NCBI GenBank assembly: GCA_017520935.1
Contig: JAFXEF010000018.1
Span: 45,052 to 109,051 of the forward strand
Direction: 5' to 3'
DNA from: Bacteroidaceae bacterium
Lineage (GTDB): Bacteria; Bacteroidota; Bacteroidia; Bacteroidales; Bacteroidaceae
DNA: 64,000 bases
The notes under the pieces are model-generated. The model was not told the origin of the DNA. It searched no databases and saw nothing but the letters and a program-made list of their open reading frames with translations. Below, piece by piece: positions 7,333-14,533 of the stretch (position 1 is its first letter; every line of letters starts with the position of its first letter). The position numbers and the translations under genes are program-made.

Positions 7333-9324
7333 ATGAAGACATTTGAAGAGTTGGGCGTGATGCCCGAAATATGTGAGGCGATTAGCGAACTGGGATTTGA
7401 GCATCCTATGCCAGTGCAGGAAGAGGTGATACCCTATCTGCTGGGCAACGGCAACGATGTGGTGGCATTGGCACAGACAGGAACGGGCAAGACAGCCGCA
7501 TTCGGACTGCCCATCATACAGAAAGCCGATCCTACGCTTCCTTATGCACAGGCACTCATACTGAGCCCTACACGCGAGCTCTGCCTACAGATTGCCGATG
7601 ACCTCGCAGCCTTCTCCAAATATGTGGACGGGCTACGTGTGGTGCCCATGTATGGCGGCACATCCATAGAGAACCAGATACGCAACGTACGCCGGGGTGT
7701 ACATATCATCGTGGCTACTCCAGGCCGTCTCATCGACCTTATGGAACGTGGCGTGGTGGATCTCTCGACCGTGCGCGATGTGGTGCTCGACGAGGCTGAC
7801 GAGATGCTCAATATGGGATTCACCGACAGCATCAACCGCATTCTGGAGGATGTGCCTGCCGACCGCAACACACTACTCTTCTCTGCTACGATGAGCAAGG
7901 AGATTGCCGCCATCGCCAAGAACTACCTCACCGATGCCCGCGAAATCGTTATCGGCACCAAGAACGAGGGAGCCAAGAACGTGAACCACGTATATTATAT
8001 GGTACATGCCAAAGACAAGTACCTTGTCCTGAAGCGTATTGCCGACTACTACCCGAACATCTACGGCATCATCTTCTGCCGTACCCGTATGGAGACGCAG
8101 GAGATTGCCGACAAGCTCATCCAAGACGGCTACAATGCCGATGCCCTGCACGGTGAGCTGTCACAGCAGCAGCGCGACCTCACGATGCAGAAGTTCCGTA
8201 AACGTCGTATACAGCTCCTCGTGGCCACCGATGTGGCTGCCCGCGGACTCGACGTGGATGACCTCACCCATGTCATCAACTACGGACTGCCCGATGACAC
8301 GGAAAACTATACCCACCGTAGCGGACGCACAGGCCGAGCCGGCAAGCGCGGAACCTCTATTGCCATCATCAACCTGCGCGAGCGGGGACGCATGCGCGAG
8401 ATAGAGAAGGTGATAGGCAAGGAGTTTGTCAAGGGTACCATCCCCACTGGCAAGGAGATATGCGAAAAGCAACTGTGGAGAGTAATCGACGACATAGAGA
8501 AGACCGAGGTGAACGAGGCCGAGATAGCAGAGTTCCTGCCTGCCATATACCGCAAGCTCGACTGGCTGGACAAGGAGGACATCATCCGCCGCGTAGTGAC
8601 ACGTGAGTTTGGCCGCTTCGTGGAGTACTACAGCAATGCCCCTGAGCCAGAGGCAGTCGTGGAGCGAGGACAACGGACGAAAGACAACAGACAACGGCCA
8701 AAAGGCGAAGAAGGGCCACGCCAACGTCGTGAGAAGAGTGATGGCCCCCGCAAGGCAGAGAAGGGTTATGTGCGCTTCTTCGTGAACCGCGGTAAGCGCG
8801 ACGGGTTCTATGCCGCACAAATCATCGACCTGGTGAACCGCCACGTCCGCCACGAGCGCATCGAGATGGGACGCATCGACCTGATGCAGAACTTCTCCTT
8901 CTTCGAGGTGCCCGAGAAGCAGGCTGACACGGTGACACGTGCCCTGAGCCACGCCCACGTGAACGGACAACACATCGTGGTGGAGCCTGCAGGAGAGGAT
9001 GAGAGGCCTCCCCTAACCCCTCCCAAGGAGGGGGACTTCAAGTCCCGTGGAAAGAAAGGACGCAAGGCTAATGAATCCACAGACGACTTCGCGCAATTCG
9101 AGAAGAAAAACAAGCGTCACGATGACAAAGTCACCCCTCCTTGGGAGGGGCAGGGGGGAGGCCGCCGCAAGCCCTCACGCGAAGAGCGCGGCTACACCAA
9201 CAAGCGCGGTCCGATGAAGAAGGACGACTGGAAACAGTTCTTCCAACACAACAATGACCTGCGCGGTCCCGAACCCGACTTCTCGGAAGAGGGATGGGCA
9301 CGACGCAAGCCAAAGAAGAAGTAG
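7333..9324 (+). CDS. DEAD-box ATP-dependent RNA helicase (DeaD/CsdA type)
   Basis: Cytoplasmic ATP-dependent RNA unwinding, typically in ribosome assembly, cold adaptation or RNA decay. Motifs are complete: Q-motif region (PMPVQ, 26-30), Walker A AQTGTGKT (47-54), PTREL (79-83), DEAD (153-156), SAT (184-186) and HRSGRTGRAG near 330. A DbpA-like RNA-binding domain follows (VRFFVNRGKRDGF onward, about 476-556). The 663-residue length exceeds the family norm because the C-terminal tail contains a palindromic DNA repeat (9007-9161) read in frame. It contributes PPLTPPKEGD near 559 and TPPWEGQGGG near 600. The rest of the tail is basic and disordered. Residues near 450 (GQRTKDNRQRPKG) also look like low-complexity inserted sequence. 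The motor core is intact. Confidence 0.95.
   Translation: MKTFEELGVMPEICEAISELGFEHPMPVQEEVIPYLLGNGNDVVALAQTGTGKTAAFGLPIIQKADPTLPYAQALILSPTRELCLQIADDLAAFSKYVDGLRVVPMYGGTSIENQIRNVRRGVHIIVATPGRLIDLMERGVVDLSTVRDVVLDEADEMLNMGFTDSINRILEDVPADRNTLLFSATMSKEIAAIAKNYLTDAREIVIGTKNEGAKNVNHVYYMVHAKDKYLVLKRIADYYPNIYGIIFCRTRMETQEIADKLIQDGYNADALHGELSQQQRDLTMQKFRKRRIQLLVATDVAARGLDVDDLTHVINYGLPDDTENYTHRSGRTGRAGKRGTSIAIINLRERGRMREIEKVIGKEFVKGTIPTGKEICEKQLWRVIDDIEKTEVNEAEIAEFLPAIYRKLDWLDKEDIIRRVVTREFGRFVEYYSNAPEPEAVVERGQRTKDNRQRPKGEEGPRQRREKSDGPRKAEKGYVRFFVNRGKRDGFYAAQIIDLVNRHVRHERIEMGRIDLMQNFSFFEVPEKQADTVTRALSHAHVNGQHIVVEPAGEDERPPLTPPKEGDFKSRGKKGRKANESTDDFAQFEKKNKRHDDKVTPPWEGQGGGRRKPSREERGYTNKRGPMKKDDWKQFFQHNNDLRGPEPDFSEEGWARRKPKKK
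9007..9161. repeat. GC-rich palindromic element inside the helicase gene
   Basis: The left end CCTCCCCTAACCCCTCCC runs into AAGGAGGGGG; the right end at 9133-9161 is the near-mirror image (CCCCTCCTTGGGAGGGG then CAGGGGGGAGG). Each end is itself a hairpin, and together they form terminal inverted repeats around ~95 bases of coding sequence. The element is read in frame by the helicase. Related copies lie at 9769-9796 and 13021-13108. Confidence 0.8.
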
Positions 9325-9352
9325 CACTGCCGATGTATGGGTGTGCAGCCCA

Positions 9353-9832
9353 TCAAACTGCTTTGCCTATCACCTGACACTTCAGATTCCCCGGCACATA
9401 CGAGATATGTAGCCACCTTCCGTCGCCCTCCCAAATAAGCTGGGTGAACTTGATGCGCCCTTCTTGTTGCATCTTGACGATGAGGCAGAACAGGCGATGA
9501 TGGTCGGCCTTATTGCCCGCAATAATATCCGCTGCGCAACCGAGTGTGTGGTGACTGTTCTTCACGCCACCCACCAGGGCGTTGAGCTGCCTGCAGCGAT
9601 ATCCGGAGGACACCACTATCGGCTCACCCCACGCCTCGCGTATGGGGTCAAGGAGTTGGTCTACCAACACGTGCAACAGATGGTATGCACACTTCGGTGG
9701 GCGGTTGTCGATGCCCTCGCGTTGCGCCGTGGCGCTGGCACACAATTCTTGAATTGTGAAATATGAGGCCTCCCCCCTGCCCCTCCCAAGGAGGGGAGAT
9801 TCAGGCTTCACGGTAGTGTTTGATGTTGTCAT
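9353..9832 (-). CDS. Peptidase M15-type (D-Ala-D-Ala carboxypeptidase/endolysin-like) protein
   Basis: The 159-residue protein has the M15 zinc-peptidase signature: SSGYRC (75-80), then S-x-H-x2-G-x-A-x-D at Ser93, His95, Gly98, Ala100, Asp102, and the third zinc ligand in WLHIS (His142). Such enzymes cut peptidoglycan stem peptides or cross-links. There is no signal peptide, which fits phage-like endolysin use or release by lysis. The start ATG at 9832 lies within repeat-derived DNA: residues ~11-21 (ESPLLGRGRGEA) come from the GC-rich element. It is the last gene of the HU/smalltalk block and converges on the helicase gene. Cell-wall enzymes in this position are usual in such Bacteroidales cassettes. 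Confidence 0.85.
   Translation of the reverse strand: MTTSNTTVKPESPLLGRGRGEASYFTIQELCASATAQREGIDNRPPKCAYHLLHVLVDQLLDPIREAWGEPIVVSSGYRCRQLNALVGGVKNSHHTLGCAADIIAGNKADHHRLFCLIVKMQQEGRIKFTQLIWEGDGRWLHISYVPGNLKCQVIGKAV
9769..9796. repeat. GC-rich element end inside the M15 peptidase gene
   Basis: CCTCCCCCCTGCCCCTCCC followed by AAGGAGGGG, the same end sequence (in opposite orientation) as at 9133-9161. It encodes part of the peptidase N-terminus. Confidence 0.75.
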
Positions 9833-9876
9833 TGTTTCTGATAGTTTTGATAAATTGTATTCAGCGATGCCTGCAG

Positions 9877-9993
9877 CCCCCTCTCCTTGGAGCCGATGCG
9901 GTATGAAGGCGTCGGTTGCGACGACTGAAGCTTTAGCTTCACAAAGGAGTTCCCGAGGGGATGATGAAGTGAAACGTAATGGGGCGGAGGGGG
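9877..9993. repeat. Palindromic intergenic element with CCCCCTC/GAGGGGG ends
   Basis: The ends CCCCCTCTCC (9877-9886) and GCGGAGGGGG (9984-9993) face each other, with an internal GAAGCT/AGCTTC hairpin near 9930. The sequence GCGATGCCTG just outside its left end (9864-9873) also occurs inside the element at 13061-13070, suggesting a related repeat family. It separates the tiny peptide gene from the M15 gene. Confidence 0.55.
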
Positions 9994-9999
9994 TAATTG

Positions 10000-10059
10000 T
10001 CACGCGATTAAGGTAAGTGCGCTGCCGAGTAGCAGCAGCGCACGGATAAGCGGTCTCAT
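10000..10059 (-). CDS. Possible 19-residue hydrophobic peptide
   Basis: An ATG at 10059, three bases past the smalltalk stop codon, opens a 19-codon frame with one membrane-spanning-like segment (RALLLLGSALTLIA). Tight spacing after the smalltalk gene suggests translational coupling. The frame is too short for family recognition, and this could be chance. A membrane peptide beside a wall hydrolase would fit a holin- or lysis-like accessory, but that is inference only. Confidence 0.3.
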   Translation of the reverse strand: MRPLIRALLLLGSALTLIA

Positions 10060-10062
10060 GGC

Positions 10063-10158
10063 TTACATACAACTCACCACACCGAGGCTACCGGCCAAAG
10101 CGGTGAGTACAGCGATAATTACTTTGAGCAACTTGCTCCAGTTGAAATTCTTCTCCAT
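10063..10158 (-). CDS. Smalltalk-family small protein
   Basis: This 31-residue peptide starts MEKNFNWSKLLKVIIAVLTA and ends in a glycine-serine rich, single-Cys tail (LGVVSCM). It matches the pattern of the 'smalltalk protein' family of Bacteroidales: a short polar head followed by one hydrophobic segment. These genes are typically found between an HU-like DNA-binding protein gene and a cell-wall amidase or peptidase gene, exactly as here. Function is unknown; the shape suggests an inner-membrane peptide. It is too short for ordinary gene-length cut-offs but is well supported by context. Confidence 0.8.
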   Translation of the reverse strand: MEKNFNWSKLLKVIIAVLTALAGSLGVVSCM

Positions 10159-10238
10159 AAAATTAAAAATTAAGAGTTGATAATTAAGACTATTGTTTGG
10201 CACACTGGATGATCGCGTCATCTGTGTGCCATGAGCCA

Positions 10239-11108
10239 CTACTCAGCCTCGAACACAGCCGTGTAGGCAGCTCCGTTCACGTCGGCGGTCACCGTACGGG
10301 GGTTGTCGGTCACGTCATCGCTCCAGCGGACGAACCGGTAGCCCTCGTTGGCCGTGGCGGTGAGGGTCACGGCCGTGCCCTTGTCGTAGGTGCCCATGCC
10401 GGTGACGCTACCCATGGCGGGGTCGTTCACCGAAGTGCCGATGAAGATCTGCTCCGCCTCAGTGTCCGAGCCCGAGTCGCTGCCCGGGTTGTCATTGCCT
10501 GAGCCGTTGTCCGAGCCGCCAGTGGTGTCCGATGAGCCGCCGTCGGGGTCGGTGGGGTCAGTAGGGTCAGTGGTGTCGAGGTTCACCACCGTCTCGCCGT
10601 TCTTGATGGCCTTGAGCAGGGCAGCCTGTGCGGCACGGCTGGCCACGAGGTTGAACTCGGCATCGGCGATGAGGTTCTTGAACTCCTGTCCGGGCTCCCA
10701 CGCCACCCTCACGGCGGTGATGTTGGCCGAGGTGAAGCTATCGGCCGACTCGGCACCCTTCGAGCTGAGGGCTACGGAGAAGTCGCCCAAGTCGCCCAGG
10801 CGGATCTTGCGTCCGTCGAGCAGCATCTCGCGCATGCAGTCCACCGCCAGGTAGAGGATGGCACTGATGTCCGCACGTGAGTAGACGCAGCCGTGAGCGG
10901 CAATATGGCGGGCAAACTTCTCGATGGTCACCACCTCGGCATACTGTGCCATGGCGAAGGCACGCTGCTGCTCGGTCTTCACTAATGCCACGTCGGCTGC
11001 AGCGGGTGTCTCGCCCTTGGCCTCGGCGGTCTTGATGCGGCTCTTGGCCTGGTTTATCTCAAAAAGGTTGGCGTTCACGCCACGCATTGTAATGGAATAG
11101 TTGATCAT
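10239..11108 (-). CDS. HU-like DNA-binding protein with C-terminal surface-type repeat
   Basis: Residues 1 to about 150 resemble the HU-related family of Bacteroidales (histone-like fold; TIEKFARHIA, ILYLAVDCMREMLLDGRKIRLGDLG). A low-complexity Asp/Thr/Gly/Ser linker (about 178-217) follows, then a ~70-residue beta-rich module (GSVTGMGTYDKGTAVTLTATANEGYRFVRW, ending AYTAVFEAE) of the type found as bacterial surface repeats. No signal peptide is present, so the protein should be cytoplasmic despite the surface-like tail. Genes of this type sit upstream of smalltalk and amidase/peptidase genes. A likely role is DNA architecture for the neighbouring replication-like genes; this is inferred. Confidence 0.85.
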   Translation of the reverse strand: MINYSITMRGVNANLFEINQAKSRIKTAEAKGETPAAADVALVKTEQQRAFAMAQYAEVVTIEKFARHIAAHGCVYSRADISAILYLAVDCMREMLLDGRKIRLGDLGDFSVALSSKGAESADSFTSANITAVRVAWEPGQEFKNLIADAEFNLVASRAAQAALLKAIKNGETVVNLDTTDPTDPTDPDGGSSDTTGGSDNGSGNDNPGSDSGSDTEAEQIFIGTSVNDPAMGSVTGMGTYDKGTAVTLTATANEGYRFVRWSDDVTDNPRTVTADVNGAAYTAVFEAE

Positions 11109-11160
11109 AGGTTTTTAGTTTATAAATGTTTCACGGTGTCATCCGGGGGCTCAACTTGAG

Positions 11161-11210
11161 CTTCGGCTTGCCATAACTTAAGACCGGCGCCTGTCTTGAC
11201 TTATGCCTCG
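11161..11210. repeat. 50-bp dispersed palindromic repeat, copy 1
   Basis: A roughly symmetrical sequence (TAACTTAAGACCGGC facing GTCTTGACTTATGCC around GGCGCC) lies in the 5' leader of the HU-like gene. A second copy with about 39 of 50 positions identical is at 40422-40471. Confidence 0.7.
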
Positions 11211-11241
11211 CACGGAGCTCAGGTGGGCTTTATTTCTATTG

Positions 11242-11249
11242 CAAAGTTA
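11242..11249 (-). promoter_or_regulatory. -7 box for the HU-like/smalltalk/M15 operon
   Basis: TAACTTTG on the minus strand (TAnnTTTG). It implies an unusually long leader of about 125 bases that contains the dispersed palindrome at 11161-11210. Confidence 0.5.
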
Positions 11250-11442
11250 CGACATCCGGGTGCCTTCGTTGTCCGCCCCTGCGACCTATGGCACGCTACA
11301 GGAACAAACTTTTCGGGAAAATGCATTTTTACTTATTATCCACTGATAATAAGCGTGTTTATGCTTGGCCGTATGGCTAATTTTTCGTAACTTTATAGGT
11401 GTAATGATAACCGTAATGTGTGTTAATTTTCAATTCTCAATT

Positions 11443-11652
11443 ATGACAATCCGCCCCTACACCAAGAGCGAGCTGGCCACGATGTACTTTCCCATCGGAT
11501 CCACCTCGAACGCGCTGCGCCGCCTCAACCGCTACATCCACCATGCCCACGGCCTGTTGCCCGCGCTGCTCGCTACGGGCTACCGCACGAATGACCGCCA
11601 CTTCACCAGACGGCAAGTGCAACTGATCTTCGAGTACTTGGGAGAGCCGTGA
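11443..11652 (+). CDS. DUF4248 domain protein
   Basis: A 69-residue protein with the DUF4248 pattern: IRPYTKSELATMYFP at the start and FTRRQVQLIFEYLGEP at the end. The second half resembles a DNA-binding helix-turn-helix. I use the ATG at 11443 because the family begins at this motif. DUF4248 genes recur in Bacteroidales immediately beside VirE-N/VapE genes, transcribed toward or away from them. Here the two converge, with a large inverted repeat between their 3' ends. Function is unproven; a regulator or origin-binding accessory is plausible. Confidence 0.85.
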   Translation: MTIRPYTKSELATMYFPIGSTSNALRRLNRYIHHAHGLLPALLATGYRTNDRHFTRRQVQLIFEYLGEP

Positions 11653-11714
11653 TCTTAACAAAAGGCTCTGATTGGCGGAGCTGTTCCTGATTCGGGTTGT
11701 CAGGTTGTAGAGGA

Positions 11715-11938
11715 AAAAGTTGTGGCAACGTTAACGATTGTAGATAAGTGAATTAGGACGATTCTGCCACATCTGCCACGTGTTTGTATAGAGCCTTATA
11801 TAAATAAGTAATAAGTATTTTTAAAAATATTTTTTATTTATTACTTATTGTCTATATAGGGTATAGCAAGTACGTGGCAGATGTGGCAGATTACAGCTAA
11901 GTAGTTGATTATATCTGTTTTGCGTTGCCACAACTTTT
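11715..11938. repeat. 224-bp nested inverted repeat with tandem 9-mers and AT-rich core (origin candidate)
   Basis: Three perfectly paired arm sets share one centre. Outer AAAAGTTGTGGCAACG is at 11715-11730 and 11923-11938. Middle TCTGCCACATCTGCCACGT is at 11763-11781 and 11872-11890. Inner AATAAGTAATAA is at 11803-11814 and 11838-11849. The middle arms each hold two tandem copies of TCTGCCAC(A/G). The interior 11781-11870 is very AT-rich. It lies between the convergent 3' ends of the DUF4248 and VapE genes. The layout (iteron-like repeats flanking an AT-rich segment beside a VapE-type helicase) matches satellite-element replication origins; a bidirectional terminator is the simpler alternative. 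Confidence 0.8.
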
Positions 11939-11941
11939 CTG

Positions 11942-14128
11942 CTATTCCTCCACGCTGCGGTGTGCATTGAGCCGTTGGTCCTCCTTGATGTCGTTGCCTG
12001 TGAGGATGATGGCGTTCCATCCGCGCACATTGAGTACGCGGCGTTGTACAAACCCGAGGCGGTTCATGCACAGGGCGACCTTCTTGGCCGAGAGCGGCCG
12101 CTTCACCGCGCCGCCGATGAGCTCGATGATGCGCGTGGCGGTGAGGAACTCGCCCACCTCGTCGCCGTAGGGCACGCGCAGGTAGGTGGCGATGAGCTCC
12201 TCCTCCATGCAGGGCTCCTCGAACTGGCGGTTGTGGCGCGAGAGCTCGGCATTGTCGTCGGCATCGAACCAGTAGCGGAAGCCCGTGCGGTAGAGGGCAT
12301 AGGCTTGGCTGTACATCCCGGCATAGGGTAGAGGGTGGCTCCACGGGGAGTCGATGTCGCGCACGAGGAAGGGCAGCCAGCGGCGGTTGTCGGTGAGGTC
12401 GGTGAGGAAGCGCGGGTTGTTGCCCGTGCCGCAGAACGAGGCGATATGTGTGCGGCGCTCCTTGTAGCGGCTGTAGGCGGCACGCTCGTTCACCATGGGG
12501 TCGGTGGTGATGGCCTTGAGCTGGTTGAGCTCCGAGGGCTGCAGGCTGTCGAGCTCTTCGAGCGAGATGAGCGCCATCTCGGTAAGCTCCAGTCGGTCGT
12601 CCTTGCTCATGCGTCCGGCAAAGTTCTTGGTGGAGAAGTAGCCGCTGAGCTCGGTGGGCAGGAGGTGGCGCACGAAGGTGCTCTTGTAGATGCCTTGCGG
12701 ACCGATGTAGGTGAGTATCTCGTGGTTGGTCTTGTCGGGTTCGAGCCACGCGGCCACCATGGCCACGAGCCACTGCTTGAAGAAGCGGTTGTGCATCTCC
12801 TGCGAGCAGCCCGTGACGTGCACCATCGATGCCACCTGGTCGATGTAGTCGATGCCGTTCCACTCGGGCAGGCTCTCCAGATACTCCTTCAAGGGGTGGT
12901 ACTCGGGGTAGAAGTCACTCTCGATGATGATGTAGAAGTCCGAGATCTTAGCCTGTCGGCCCGTGTCGAGGCAGAAGCGGCAGTAGAGGGAGTTGACGTG
13001 CTGGTCGGTGAGCTCGGTGGCCTCCCCTAACCCCCTCCCGAAGAGGGGGCTTTCAGAGTCCGCGATGCCTGTAAGCTCCCTCCCTTCGGGGGAGGGCGGG
13101 GGGAGAGGCTTTCCTTCTATCTCCCTCTTCCTTGTAACAAGATTATGCCTAATCCTGACATTCTTTTCCGTGAGCCAGTCCTGTATGTCCCTAATGGAGG
13201 CATAGCGGCTCTCTTTCTCCGCTTTCGGTGGTCGCGCCGTGCCGTGTTCCTCGGTCTGCTGATAGCAGGAGCGCACGATGGAGGTCACATCATTACCCTC
13301 AGCCTGATAGTCACTGAACCTGTCCAGTGCCCACGCCGTGCAGTCACTCTCGGAGACTCCGTAGCGGTTCATCATATAGCACGCGTCGGAGATGTACTTG
13401 TTGTGTGTGCCAGGAGCGTACACCACGCCACGCCGCGCCAAGTCGCGCAGCACGGCATCCTCACAACTTTCCACTTTCATCTTTCCACTTTCAACTCGCT
13501 TCGGTCTTCCCACGGGCTTCTTCGTCATATCTACGATGATTGCCGCCGCATTGGGATTATAGTATACATCAGAGTCGTGTGCCATGCCTGAGATGCGTGT
13601 GGCATTCTTGCATTTCTCATCGGATGATAATCCTGTAAGATTCTCGTAATAGGAATTGATGATAGCAAACACCTTTGTGTACAATGCTGAGGAACTTTTG
13701 TCTGCACGAAGCAAACATTCACGGTTTTCGTTATCTTCCTTTGAGAAAGCGAAGCGTGCTATTACGCGTACTCCTTCCCCTGAAATCGTTGTATAAGCAA
13801 GCAGCGTATGCTCATCGCTTCGCACCTTCTCCAAGACTTCAGCCATACGTTCACTGGGGATATGGTCAAGGTCCACAATCGACATCCCCGTGTACCCCAC
13901 GATATGCTTCTGTTGCTTGCCACCGCTGAAGAGCACCGCTACGGAGTAGCAGGGCATATGCTGCTTCTCGGCATCGGCATGGGCGGTGTCGCCCAGGGTG
14001 CGGTAGCGGCGATGGTTCTCGGTTAACACTTGCAGACGCTGGTCTGCGCGGATAATCTCTACCACCTCATGGATGGTAATTGGCTTCGGGTTCTTGTCCG
14101 TGAAACCATTAAATAGACTTACTTGCAT
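11942..14128 (-). CDS. VirE-N / VapE-family helicase-primase-like protein
   Basis: A 728-residue protein. The N-terminal third (about 40-200: YSVAVLFSGG, GMSIVDLDHI, ISGEGVRVIARF) is a BT4734/VirE-N-like, primase-type domain. The C-terminal half is a VapE-like P-loop ATPase with Walker A GPQGIYKST (476-484), Walker B LISLEELD (520-527), a FCGTGNNPRFLTD sensor-like segment (565-577) and DNRRW (580-584). Residues ~338-372 (PPPSPEGREL ... ESPLFGRGLGEA) are encoded by the GC-rich repeat at 13021-13108. Residues 211-223 (RVESGKMKVESCE) derive from a low-complexity GGAAAG-type run. Both lie in linkers, so motifs remain intact. Related proteins initiate replication of pathogenicity-island satellites and plasmids. 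Confidence 0.88.
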   Translation of the reverse strand: MQVSLFNGFTDKNPKPITIHEVVEIIRADQRLQVLTENHRRYRTLGDTAHADAEKQHMPCYSVAVLFSGGKQQKHIVGYTGMSIVDLDHIPSERMAEVLEKVRSDEHTLLAYTTISGEGVRVIARFAFSKEDNENRECLLRADKSSSALYTKVFAIINSYYENLTGLSSDEKCKNATRISGMAHDSDVYYNPNAAAIIVDMTKKPVGRPKRVESGKMKVESCEDAVLRDLARRGVVYAPGTHNKYISDACYMMNRYGVSESDCTAWALDRFSDYQAEGNDVTSIVRSCYQQTEEHGTARPPKAEKESRYASIRDIQDWLTEKNVRIRHNLVTRKREIEGKPLPPPSPEGRELTGIADSESPLFGRGLGEATELTDQHVNSLYCRFCLDTGRQAKISDFYIIIESDFYPEYHPLKEYLESLPEWNGIDYIDQVASMVHVTGCSQEMHNRFFKQWLVAMVAAWLEPDKTNHEILTYIGPQGIYKSTFVRHLLPTELSGYFSTKNFAGRMSKDDRLELTEMALISLEELDSLQPSELNQLKAITTDPMVNERAAYSRYKERRTHIASFCGTGNNPRFLTDLTDNRRWLPFLVRDIDSPWSHPLPYAGMYSQAYALYRTGFRYWFDADDNAELSRHNRQFEEPCMEEELIATYLRVPYGDEVGEFLTATRIIELIGGAVKRPLSAKKVALCMNRLGFVQRRVLNVRGWNAIILTGNDIKEDQRLNAHRSVEE
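13021..13108. repeat. GC-rich palindromic element inside the VapE gene
   Basis: The left end CCTCCCCTAACCCCCTCCC with GAAGAGGGGG and the right end CCCTCCCTTCGGGGGAGGG with CGGGGGGAGAGG form two hairpins and terminal inverted repeats over 88 bp. The left 13 bases match the helicase copy at 9007. It is translated in frame as part of VapE on the minus strand. Confidence 0.8.
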
Positions 14129-14183
14129 AGCGTTAAAATTATGGTTACTTTTACGCTGCTAAGTAAGGCATTAAAAAATAAAT

Positions 14184-14209
14184 GTGTTCCCCCACATGTG
14201 GGGGAACAC
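14184..14209. promoter_or_regulatory. 26-bp perfect palindrome between divergent VapE and HTH genes (operator candidate)
   Basis: The half-site GTGTTCCCCCACA is followed without spacer by its exact complement, centred on CATG. It lies 55 bases before the VapE start and 33 bases before the HTH start, so it could regulate both. A dimeric repressor such as the adjacent HTH protein is the obvious candidate ligand, by analogy with phage and satellite switch regions. Confidence 0.7.
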
Positions 14210-14242
14210 GAAGGTTACGAACTGTGATATTTAACATTTTTT

Positions 14243-14493
14243 ATGGGAAAACGACTCCAAAATCTGCCCCTCGTGGGTCAAGTCATCGCTGATGAGGTGG
14301 CAAACCTCGGCATCAACGTGAGAGCATTGTGCGCAACAGCACACATCAGCAAGAAGAGCTACTACGAGCTGCTTAAAGGAAACGCCACTCCGTGACGGTA
14401 CACATCAGACTCCTGCGCTGCATGAGGGAGTATCATACAGTGCAAGAGTCGCGTGAGTTTGAGCAGCGCTACCTCGACGCGCTATTGGGATAA
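14243..14493 (+). pseudogene. Small HTH-type regulator gene, broken by a frameshift
   Basis: The first frame starts at ATG 14243 and runs 50 codons (MGKRLQNLPL ... ISKKSYYELLKGNATP) to a TGA at 14393. The segment VRALCATAHISKKSYYELLKG looks like an XRE/Cro-type helix-turn-helix. In the -1 frame a further 33 codons (VTVHIRLLRCM ... QRYLDALLG) run from 14392 to a TAA at 14491. They look like the natural continuation, so a single-base indel near 14390 probably split the gene. It is divergent from VapE, with a perfect palindrome between them. The truncated 50-residue product might still bind DNA, or the lesion may have deregulated the cassette. Confidence 0.65.
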
Positions 14494-14533
14494 GATTGTT
14501 TTCGTTATCGTCGCTGCCTTTGGCAGCGCCTAC

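Noticed and set aside
8161..8973. 270-codon antisense frame in the helicase gene
   Set aside because: No domain resemblance; helicase motifs on the other strand are intact.
11841..12863. 340-codon frame overlapping the 3' half of VapE on the same strand
   Set aside because: Low-complexity Arg/Pro/His-rich shadow of the VapE frame with no family pattern.
14184..14209. Similarity of the palindrome GTGTTCCCCCACA to Type I CRISPR repeats
   Set aside because: It occurs once only, with no spacer array and no cas genes; a fully symmetrical operator explains it better.
14390..14396. Programmed frameshifting in the HTH gene
   Set aside because: No slippery heptamer or downstream stem was seen; a plain indel is more likely.
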